A program made the position numbers and the translations under genes. Source: Mogibacterium sp. (GTDB lineage Bacteria > Bacillota > Clostridia > Peptostreptococcales > Anaerovoracaceae). From it: DNA of 32,473 nt. Location: the NCBI GenBank assembly GCA_017510725.1, contig JAFWMD010000075.1:1-32473 (forward strand). The letters run 5' to 3'. This document shows, piece by piece, positions 1 to 5,391 of the stretch. The notes below the pieces were generated by a model. It had not been told where the DNA came from, made no database searches, and worked only from the letters and a program-made list of their open reading frames with translations. Positions within the stretch are counted from its first letter, which is position 1; every line of letters begins with the position of its first letter.

Positions 1-1
1 A

Positions 2-193
2 GACAGCACAGAGAAGAACCTCAGAATGAGAGTAGAAGCTGAGAACGGCGCTACACTTGGAAAATTCATGCTTGCTAAGAAGGCTAAAGAGCAGAACCTC
101 GATGCTATTCATGACACAGTTCACGAGATGGCAAGAGACGAGGCGAGACACGGCAAGGCATTTGCGGGACTTCTGAAGAGATACTTCGGCTAA
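2..193 (+). CDS. Rubrerythrin-family peroxidase, C-terminal part only (5' end outside window)
   Basis: The open frame runs in from the left edge and ends at TAA 191-193, giving the last 63 residues. It contains the second helix pair of a ferritin-like di-iron domain, with the motif DEARHGKAF (an ExxH iron ligand pair) and the family-typical ending GLLKRYFG. Rubrerythrins and the clostridial NADH peroxidases reduce hydrogen peroxide in the cytoplasm of anaerobes, using rubredoxin-type iron centres for electron supply. No rubredoxin domain follows the di-iron domain. If one exists it must be N-terminal and outside the window, as in reverse rubrerythrin. The family call is firm from the motif; the exact subtype cannot be decided from this fragment. 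Confidence 0.85.
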   Translation, partial: DSTEKNLRMRVEAENGATLGKFMLAKKAKEQNLDAIHDTVHEMARDEARHGKAFAGLLKRYFG

Positions 194-195
194 AA

Positions 196-313
196 GCTCG
201 TTCTTTTCGTCCGTGACTTTGTTGGCTGCGCACTTCTGCGGTGCTCACTTACTTCAGTAAGCTCCGCTTCTCGAGTGCTTGCCGCCTCGTCACAAACGAA
301 AACAACTTCGCTT
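196..313. repeat. Large imperfect palindromic repeat filling the gap after the rubrerythrin gene
   Basis: The segment is almost symmetric around 254/255. The core is TTACT-TC-AGTAA (249-260). Moving outward, GCGG/CCGC, GCAC/GTGC and TTTTCGT...GTGAC / GTCAC...ACGAAAA pair with small bulges. It contains stop codons and shows no coding pattern. The length (about 118 bp), the dyad and the position immediately after a gene fit a dispersed REP/MITE-like palindromic element, which would also fold into a long RNA hairpin at the end of the rubrerythrin transcript. I recall similar 'ggctgcgcac...gcggtgctcac' elements from clostridial genomes, but this is memory and not a search result. Confidence 0.55.
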
Positions 314-341
314 TAAAAATTATTCTTTCAGAAAATATGAA

Positions 342-369
342 GAGGGCAGTGGATCGATCCACTGCCCTC
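342..369. terminator. 28-bp perfect palindrome, bidirectional terminator between convergent genes
   Basis: Bases 342-355 are the exact reverse complement of 356-369 (arm GAGGGCAGTGGATC). It lies between the 3' ends of the plus-strand rubrerythrin and the minus-strand DUF1508 gene, 21 bases beyond the stop of the latter. The flanks are T-rich on both strands but the U-tracts are interrupted, so termination may be moderate. Confidence 0.65.
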
Positions 370-390
370 ATTTCTGTAATGGTTTATTGT

Positions 391-759
391 CTATTCTTCC
401 TCGAAGATTTCGGAATCAGCATTTTTACGGATGCTTTCAATGCCGTTCAGGCAGCTTTTCTTAGCTTTATAGCCTTCGCCTGTTGCGATGATCTCACCGT
501 TCTTTGCCTTGAGACGGAAGCGGAATTCTCCGGCCTTGTCTACATATACTTCGAACTTCGGATGCTTGCATGTCTCAAATCCTTCAACAGTCTGGTCTTC
601 AACTGCAGCGACAGGAGCGTTGGTCATTACGCTCTTGATGCCGTTAAGGCATGCAGCTTTTGTAGTATAAATCTCTGAGTTTGCGATGACCTCACCGTTG
701 CCGGCTTTCAGGTCAAACTTAATGCCTGTATTGGTCTTTTTAACTACATATTTTCCCAT
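391..759 (-). CDS. DUF1508 (YegP-like) protein with two tandem domains
   Basis: A protein of 122 residues. Two tandem copies of the DUF1508/YegP fold are visible, each with an NGE-(V/I)-IA core followed by a (T/A)KK(A/S)CLNGI(K/E)S segment; copy 1 is about residues 3-50 and copy 2 about 67-113. The family's molecular function is not established; it is a small cytosolic beta-alpha protein widespread in bacteria. The start at 759 (MGKYVV) is preferred because GAAAGGGG lies 8 bases upstream. A longer frame reaching 810 has no better ribosome binding site. It follows the arginase gene on the same strand but has its own extended -10 promoter and a conspicuous inverted repeat upstream, so it is probably expressed separately. 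Confidence 0.85.
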   Translation of the reverse strand: MGKYVVKKTNTGIKFDLKAGNGEVIANSEIYTTKAACLNGIKSVMTNAPVAAVEDQTVEGFETCKHPKFEVYVDKAGEFRFRLKAKNGEIIATGEGYKAKKSCLNGIESIRKNADSEIFEEE

Positions 760-808
760 GGTATCGTCCCCTTTCTCCATAAAGCTGCTGAACTTTTGGT
801 TTGGGAAC

Positions 809-817
809 ATTATACCA
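809..817 (-). promoter_or_regulatory. Extended -10 promoter of the DUF1508 gene
   Basis: On the minus strand the sequence TGGTATAAT (817 to 809) is a perfect extended -10 element. No good -35 hexamer sits 16-18 bases upstream; instead one arm of the 820-871 inverted repeat occupies that place. The leader would be about 40 bases long. Confidence 0.55.
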
Positions 818-819
818 TA

Positions 820-871
820 ATTGTTACCGCTATAGTATTATCAACGTTTACAGTATATAAGCGGTAACAAT
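820..871. promoter_or_regulatory. 12-bp inverted repeat pair, operator-like, upstream of the DUF1508 gene
   Basis: ATTGTTACCGCT (820-831) and its exact reverse complement AGCGGTAACAAT (860-871) are separated by 28 AT-rich bases. The arms are 40 bp apart centre to centre, close to four helical turns. One arm abuts the extended -10 of the DUF1508 gene. There is no U-run after the structure in either direction, so a paired operator is more likely than a terminator for the arginase gene. The regulator is unknown. Confidence 0.5.
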
Positions 872-876
872 ATCTC

Positions 877-1791
877 CTAATAGAATTTTTTCCCCAGTGC
901 GAGCTGTATCAGATCCGATGCAAGTTGTCCGGTCTTGTTGCGTTCGTCAAGAATAGGATTGACCTCAACGAGGTCCATGGACAGAAGTTTGCCTGAATCT
1001 GCGAGCATTTCAACAGCGAGGAAAGCTTCTCTTGCTGTTATGCCGTTAGGTACCGGAGTTCCTGTACCGGGTGCGTACTCAGGTGTGATGGCATCCACAT
1101 CGAAGCTGAGGTGTATGCCAACAGTACCTTCGCCGGCGATCCGTATGGCATCCTTCATTACTTCAAACATTCCGCGTCTGTCGATGTCACCCATAGGGAA
1201 TACGTGCATTCCGGCTTCTTTCATGCGTGCTGCTTCAGGTTCATCGAAATCGTGGCCTCCTACCTGCACACAATGAGCTGTTGGCACATAGTGAGGCTTC
1301 TGCCCGAAATCCACCATGCTTGCCGGACCCCATCCGCATATTGCGGAGTAAGGCATGCCGTGCATGTTGCCGCTTAGCGTAGACTTATCATCATTCCAGT
1401 CGCCGTGAGCATCTATCCAGATCACGCCTATCTCGCCTTCGGGTTCATAGTGTTTTGCGACTGCCGAAACGCTTCCGGCGGCTATGCTGTGATCGCCTCC
1501 AAGAACAAGAGGAAAGTGGTCTTTGGAAAGAGTTTCGTAAACAGCTTCATAGAGCTGCCTGTTGGTCGCGTTGACCTGCTCATATCGGATCATGTGGCGA
1601 AGGCTCATGCCGTCCGGAGGCGGTATTATATCGCCCTTGTCGCGGACAGTGTAGCCCATCCTGCGAAGATCCTCTCTGACGCCTGCGTAACGTATCGCAA
1701 GAGGGCCCATCGCAACGCCTTTCTGTGATGCTCCGAAGTCGATCTGAACACCAATAATATCTATATCTTTAATCCTGTGAAGTCTGTACAT
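877..1791 (-). CDS. rocF: Arginase-family ureohydrolase (probable arginase)
   Basis: A protein of 304 residues, the usual length for bacterial arginase, which hydrolyses L-arginine to ornithine and urea with a binuclear manganese centre. The metal ligands are all visible: H101 in GGDHS, D127/H129/D131 in DAHGDW, and D231/D233 in SFDVDA. SGNMHGMP (140-147) and the C-terminal MDLVEVNP (272-279) are typical of the arginase branch. Agmatinase and formiminoglutamase share the fold, so the substrate is inferred. DAHGD replaces the commoner DAHAD, a known tolerated variant. The start is fixed by AAAGGAGATG five bases before ATG. It has its own sigma-A promoter and no arginine-pathway neighbours. Confidence 0.88.
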   Translation of the reverse strand: MYRLHRIKDIDIIGVQIDFGASQKGVAMGPLAIRYAGVREDLRRMGYTVRDKGDIIPPPDGMSLRHMIRYEQVNATNRQLYEAVYETLSKDHFPLVLGGDHSIAAGSVSAVAKHYEPEGEIGVIWIDAHGDWNDDKSTLSGNMHGMPYSAICGWGPASMVDFGQKPHYVPTAHCVQVGGHDFDEPEAARMKEAGMHVFPMGDIDRRGMFEVMKDAIRIAGEGTVGIHLSFDVDAITPEYAPGTGTPVPNGITAREAFLAVEMLADSGKLLSMDLVEVNPILDERNKTGQLASDLIQLALGKKFY

Positions 1792-1813
1792 TGAATCATC
1801 TCCTTTGAAAAAA

Positions 1814-1842
1814 ATGATAACTTATTAACGGATGCAATACAA
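1814..1842 (-). promoter_or_regulatory. Sigma-A promoter of the arginase gene
   Basis: On the minus strand TTGTAT (1842-1837), a 17-bp spacer and TATCAT (1819-1814) lie just upstream of the AAAGGAG ribosome binding site. Confidence 0.6.
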
Positions 1843-1917
1843 GGCGTTAACAGTCTCAGAATGAATGGAGAGGCATGCTGGTTCGGATTAAAAAACATAA
1901 AAAGTTTGAAAAGAATA

Positions 1918-1965
1918 TAACAATATATTGACACAAAATAACGCTGTGACTACAATATATAGTGT
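1918..1965 (+). promoter_or_regulatory. Tandem NrdR boxes at the nrdD promoter
   Basis: Box 1 is TAACAATATATTGACA (1918-1933); box 2 is CTACAATATATAGTGT (1950-1965). Both match the core CWATATATWG of the known NrdR consensus at every position. They are separated by 16 bp (32 bp centre to centre, about three helical turns), which is the arrangement established for NrdR, the ATP/dATP-sensing repressor of ribonucleotide reductase genes. Box 1 overlaps the -35 and box 2 overlaps the -10, so bound repressor would exclude RNA polymerase. Confidence 0.88.
1928..1956 (+). promoter_or_regulatory. Sigma-A promoter of nrdD
   Basis: A perfect -35 TTGACA (1928-1933), a 17-bp spacer and -10 TACAAT (1951-1956). 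The predicted start near 1963 gives an untranslated leader of about 147 bases. Confidence 0.85.
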
Positions 1966-1986
1966 TCGGAAAGGAACACTATTTTT
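1961..1986 (+). other. Terminator-like hairpin at the very 5' end of the nrdD leader
   Basis: AGTGTTC (1961-1967) pairs with GAACACT (1974-1980) around a six-base loop and is followed by ATTTTTT. It looks like an intrinsic terminator, but it starts at the predicted transcription start, so it may instead be a 5' stabilising stem or cut off transcripts from further upstream. A second small stem, GCCTT/AAGGC, follows at about 1990-2006. Confidence 0.45.
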
Positions 1987-2109
1987 TACGCCTTAAAATG
2001 AAAGGCGCGTAAAAAGCGTTAAAATCAAGGCTTTGGGAGCCCGGGACATAAATACAGATAATACTTAAAAATCAATATATAGAACTACAATCAAACGGAG
2101 AGAACAATC

Positions 2110-4386
2110 ATGAAAAGCATTATCAAAAGAGACGGCAAGGAAATGCCGTTTGATGAGTCCAAGATCTTCAACGCTATCTATTCCGCTAACAAAGCTGTAG
2201 ACGGCGAGAAGATGACGAGCATCGACTACACTTATCTCACTAAGAAAGTCGTAGAGCAGCTCGATGGCGAGACATGCACTGTAGAACAGGTACAGGACAT
2301 CGTCGAAGCAATGCTCATCAAGTATGACTGGGAAAAGACTGCCAAGGCTTACATCCTTTACCGCGCTGAGCACGCAAAGATCCGTGAAGCTGAGTCTGAT
2401 TTGATGAACATCTACAACGAGCTCACATATTCATACTCTAAAGACGCGGATATCAAGAGAGAGAACGCCAACATTGACGGTGACACATCGATGGGAACCA
2501 TGCTCAAGTATGGTTCGGAAGGCGCAAAGTACTTCGTAGATAACTACGTGCTTCCGAAAGACATCGCAAAGGCTCATATAAATGGTGACATCCACATCCA
2601 CGATAAGGACTTCTACATGCTCACGGAGACATGCTGCCAGATCGATCTGATCAAGCTTTTCAAGGACGGATTCTGCACAGGCCACGGCTACCTCAGGGAG
2701 CCACAGTCGATCATGAGCTATGCTTCGCTGGCATGCATCGCGATCCAGGCCAACCAGAACGAGATGCACGGCGGACAGTCGGTACCAAACTTCGACTACG
2801 CCATGGCTCCTGGTGTTGCAAGAACATATATAAAGGAATTCTTCTCAGCACTGACAGAGATAATCGCTGCGAAACTCGATGCAGCATATCCGGACGCCAA
2901 GGCCATCGCTGAAAAGATCAGGGCAGAAGCATCATCGCCTACACTCGCAACAAACGGTTCATACGGTGAAAAACTGGGCGAGTGGTTCGACAAGACAGGC
3001 TGGGCAGGCGGACTCACAAGAGAGCAGCTGGTAAGGTGCAGCGCACAGGCAGCAGAGGCAGCATGGGCAAGGACAGACAAGATGACCTACCAGGCAATGG
3101 AGGCTCTTATCCACAATCTCAACACCATGAACTCCAGAGCCGGCGCACAGGTGCCGTTCAGTTCGGTAAACTTCGGAACAGATACGACTCCTGAAGGGCG
3201 CATGGTCATCAAGAATTTCCTGCTCGCTACAGAAGCCGGACTCGGAAACGGTGAAACACCGATCTTCCCTGTATCGATTTTCAAGGTAAAAGAGGGCATC
3301 AACTACAACGAGGGAGATCCTAACTATGATCTCTTCAAGCTGGCAATAAGATGCAGCGCAAAGAGGCTGTTCCCTAACTTCAGCTTCCTCGATGCTCCGT
3401 TCAACAAGAAGTTCTACAGAAAGGGAGACTACAACTCTGAAGTTGCATACATGGGATGCCGCACCAGAGTAATGGCCAACAACTACGACCCTACAAAGGC
3501 TGTAGTATGCGGCAGAGGCAACCTCTCGTTCACATCGATCAATCTGCCTAGACTTGCCATAGAGTCCAACAGAGATTTCGACGTATTCTACAAGAAACTC
3601 GATGCAATGATGGATCTCGTTGCAAGACAGCTGCTTCACAGATTCAAGATCCAGTGCAGCAAGAAGGGCCGCAACTATCCGTTCCTGATGGGACAGGGTA
3701 TCTGGATCGATTCCGATAACATCGGACCTGACGACAGCGTTGCAGAGATCCTGAAGCATGGTACACTCTCAATCGGCTTCATAGGACTTGCCGAAACCAT
3801 GAAGGCGCTGACAGGCAAGCATCACGGCGAGGATGAGAAAGTAAGAGAGCAGGCGTTTGAGATCATCAAGCACATGAGAGAGGTCTGCGACAGAAAGAGC
3901 GCAGAGACAGGCCTCAACTTTACGCTGCTGGCTACACCGGCTGAGGGACTCTCCGGAAGATTCGTCAAGATTGACAGAGAAAAGTACGGCAAGCTGCCTG
4001 GTATCACAGACAGGGATTACTACACTAACTCATTCCACGTTCCTGTGTACTTCCCGATCGGAGCATTCGAGAAGATCGCTATCGAGGCACCTTACCACGA
4101 CCTCACAAACGCAGGTCACATCAGCTATGTTGAACTCGACGGCGACACAGCCAAGAACCCGGAAGCTTTCGAATCCGTCATCAGATTCATGAAGGAATCC
4201 GGCGTCGGATACGGTTCGGTCAACCATCCAGTAGACAGGGATCCTGTCTGCGGATATACGGGAGTGATCGATGACGTCTGTCCGAGATGCGGAAGACGCG
4301 AAGGCGAGCCTGTAACTATTGAGAGACTGAACGAACTTCGCATGAGATTCCCGAGCGTACCGGTACCATGCGATTGCAACCGTTAA
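2110..4386 (+). CDS. nrdD: Anaerobic (class III) ribonucleoside-triphosphate reductase, catalytic chain lacking the glycyl-radical domain
   Basis: A protein of 758 residues that reduces ribonucleotides to deoxyribonucleotides under anoxia. Residues 1-90 form an ATP-cone, the allosteric site for ATP/dATP. The ten-stranded barrel follows, with GDIHIHDKD (159-167), TETCCQIDL (172-180), GGQS (221-224) and an MGCRTR finger-loop segment typical of NrdD. The C-terminus has the zinc-site remnant PVCGYTG / CPRCGR (C714, C724, C727) and then runs on for about 30 residues to a CDC motif (754-756) before TAA. The canonical FERIRRITGYLVG radical domain is missing from this chain and is found in the next gene. 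The start has GGAGAG 10 bases upstream. Alone this chain should be inactive; with the 4556-4723 product it should be a complete enzyme (inference). Confidence 0.95.
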   Translation: MKSIIKRDGKEMPFDESKIFNAIYSANKAVDGEKMTSIDYTYLTKKVVEQLDGETCTVEQVQDIVEAMLIKYDWEKTAKAYILYRAEHAKIREAESDLMNIYNELTYSYSKDADIKRENANIDGDTSMGTMLKYGSEGAKYFVDNYVLPKDIAKAHINGDIHIHDKDFYMLTETCCQIDLIKLFKDGFCTGHGYLREPQSIMSYASLACIAIQANQNEMHGGQSVPNFDYAMAPGVARTYIKEFFSALTEIIAAKLDAAYPDAKAIAEKIRAEASSPTLATNGSYGEKLGEWFDKTGWAGGLTREQLVRCSAQAAEAAWARTDKMTYQAMEALIHNLNTMNSRAGAQVPFSSVNFGTDTTPEGRMVIKNFLLATEAGLGNGETPIFPVSIFKVKEGINYNEGDPNYDLFKLAIRCSAKRLFPNFSFLDAPFNKKFYRKGDYNSEVAYMGCRTRVMANNYDPTKAVVCGRGNLSFTSINLPRLAIESNRDFDVFYKKLDAMMDLVARQLLHRFKIQCSKKGRNYPFLMGQGIWIDSDNIGPDDSVAEILKHGTLSIGFIGLAETMKALTGKHHGEDEKVREQAFEIIKHMREVCDRKSAETGLNFTLLATPAEGLSGRFVKIDREKYGKLPGITDRDYYTNSFHVPVYFPIGAFEKIAIEAPYHDLTNAGHISYVELDGDTAKNPEAFESVIRFMKESGVGYGSVNHPVDRDPVCGYTGVIDDVCPRCGRREGEPVTIERLNELRMRFPSVPVPCDCNR

Positions 4387-4402
4387 TCAGGCGGATAAAC
4401 AA

Positions 4403-4435
4403 TTATCCACAGGGTTTTCCACAGACTTATCCACA
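4403..4435 (+). promoter_or_regulatory. Three DnaA boxes at 12-bp spacing
   Basis: TTATCCACA (4403-4411), TTTTCCACA (4415-4423) and TTATCCACA (4427-4435) are in the same orientation with exactly three bases between them. The outer two are perfect DnaA boxes and the middle one fits the relaxed consensus TTWTNCACA. CCACAG (4419-4424) can also pair with CTGTGG (4441-4446), flanked by AGGG/CCCT, so a hairpin is possible in RNA. Confidence 0.7.
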
Positions 4436-4465
4436 AGATGCTGTGGTATGCCCTAAAATAAACAA

Positions 4466-4483
4466 CAATATACATTAATATTG
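4466..4483. promoter_or_regulatory. Inverted repeat CAATAT-N6-ATATTG upstream of the small radical-domain gene
   Basis: CAATAT (4466-4471) and ATATTG (4478-4483) flank six bases, just upstream of the candidate -35. The half-sites resemble the NrdR box half CAATAT, but the spacing does not fit the NrdR consensus, so this is at best a degenerate or different operator. Confidence 0.35.
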
Positions 4484-4484
4484 C

Positions 4485-4513
4485 TTTACAAATCCCTATG
4501 CAGGGATTAGAAT
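4485..4513 (+). promoter_or_regulatory. Candidate promoter of the separate glycyl-radical-domain gene
   Basis: TTTACA (4485-4490), a 17-bp spacer and TAGAAT (4508-4513). The spacer holds the stem AATCCC/GGGATT (4491-4496 / 4503-4508). It would allow expression of the small gene without nrdD. Confidence 0.5.
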
Positions 4514-4555
4514 AATTGCGCGTCAAATAAGAAGATAACGTACGGAGGTACTGAT

Positions 4556-4723
4556 ATGAATAATAAGGTTGTAAAGAATGTAAACGGTCAGGTCGGCGAA
4601 GGTGTTGGCTTTGAGAGAATCAGAAGAATCACAGGATATCTCGTTGGAACACTCGACAGATTCAACAACGGCAAAAGAGCTGAGGTACAGGACAGAGTTA
4701 AGCACGGACTGTCCCACAACTAA
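4556..4723 (+). CDS. Stand-alone glycyl-radical domain of class III ribonucleotide reductase (split NrdD C-terminus)
   Basis: A 55-residue protein. Residues 19-51 are the complete C-terminal domain normally fused to NrdD: FERIRR, the radical motif RITGYLVGT (Gly27 is the expected radical site), then RFNNGKRAE and the ending DRVKHG. The start is well supported by GGAGG (4544-4548) seven bases before ATG. The frame is separated from the nrdD stop by 169 bases that contain stop codons, so it is neither a simple frameshift nor a read-through product. Its likely role is to insert into the NrdD barrel, where NrdG generates the glycyl radical. The closest known analogy is GrcA (YfiD), a free radical domain that rescues pyruvate formate-lyase. 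Residues 1-18 (MNNKVVKNVN...) are polar and probably a linker or docking tail. Confidence 0.92.
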   Translation: MNNKVVKNVNGQVGEGVGFERIRRITGYLVGTLDRFNNGKRAEVQDRVKHGLSHN

Positions 4724-4744
4724 TTGACCATCTGAATGCAAATG

Positions 4745-4780
4745 GCCGCCTGAACCGGAAAGCGGTGGGCGGCTATTTTT
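4745..4780 (+). terminator. Intrinsic terminator / attenuator between the radical-domain gene and nrdG
   Basis: GCCGCC (4745-4750) pairs with GGCGGC (4768-4773), with an inner ACCG/CGGT helix and a GAAAG loop, followed by TATTTTT. It lies 21 bases after the small gene's stop and ends 20 bases before nrdG. Partial read-through would give less NrdG activase than radical subunit. Confidence 0.8.
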
Positions 4781-4800
4781 GTGAAAGAAGAGGTGCTGCA

Positions 4801-5373
4801 ATGGTCGAGATGGATAAAAGCAAGGACAAGAGCAAAATAATAAGAATGTGCGGTATCGAACCGGAGTCGATAGTTGATGGCCCTGGTTTCAGGTACGTGC
4901 TTTTCGTACAGGGCTGCCCGCATCACTGTCATGGATGTCACAATCCTGAGTCATGGTCCTTCACTGAAGGATATGACATGACAGTCAATGAGATCTTTGA
5001 GGACATATGCGGCAGACCATGGCTGCGCGGAGTGACTTTTTCAGGAGGAGAGCCTTTCGAGCAGGTACCGGCGCTTCTGGACCTTGCGAAGAACATAAAG
5101 GGAGCAGGGCTCACTCTGATGAGCTACAGCGGTTATACGCTTGAAGAGCTCGAGGCAAGGCATGATAAAGATACCGATGAGCTTCTGGAAATGCTCGATA
5201 TTCTTGTAGACGGGAGATATGACGAGAAGCTTCGTAATCTGACTCTCGTATATTGCGGATCCGAGAACCAGCGCGTTATTGATATGAAGAAGACAAGAAC
5301 AGCGAGAAGGGAGGGGGATACCGGAATGGTGATCCCTTACAAGTCGGGATTCGATTTCGAGATAAAGATATAG
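4801..5373 (+). CDS. nrdG: Anaerobic ribonucleotide reductase activating protein (radical SAM)
   Basis: A protein of 190 residues, slightly longer than the common 155-175. It uses a [4Fe-4S] cluster and S-adenosylmethionine to make the glycyl radical of NrdD. The cluster motif CPHHCHGC gives C39, C43 and C46 in CxxxCxxC spacing. FSGGEP (80-85) is the SAM-binding GGE motif, and ILVDGRYD is typical of NrdG. The ATG at 4801 is chosen because AGAGGTG precedes it and it clears the terminator; an ATG at 4765 would lie inside the terminator stem. It is functionally linked to nrdD and the small radical-domain gene just upstream. Confidence 0.93.
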   Translation: MVEMDKSKDKSKIIRMCGIEPESIVDGPGFRYVLFVQGCPHHCHGCHNPESWSFTEGYDMTVNEIFEDICGRPWLRGVTFSGGEPFEQVPALLDLAKNIKGAGLTLMSYSGYTLEELEARHDKDTDELLEMLDILVDGRYDEKLRNLTLVYCGSENQRVIDMKKTRTARREGDTGMVIPYKSGFDFEIKI

Positions 5374-5391
5374 TCACGGAGGTATCGTGAA

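Noticed and set aside
241-678. 145-residue plus-strand open frame
   Set aside because: It starts inside the palindromic repeat and runs antisense through the DUF1508 gene. It has no ribosome binding site and no protein-like composition.
4249-4269. PVCGYTG near the NrdD C-terminus as the glycyl-radical site (it resembles the E. coli RTCGYLG)
   Set aside because: In this type of NrdD the stretch belongs to the cysteine-rich zinc site, followed by CPRCGR. The true radical motif of the clade is RRITGYLVGT, found complete in the separate gene.
4384-4556. Split of nrdD as a frameshift, sequencing error or small intron
   Set aside because: The two frames are 169 bases apart with stop codons between them, and the second has its own ribosome binding site, ATG, promoter candidate and terminator. 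The gap is too short for a known intron class.
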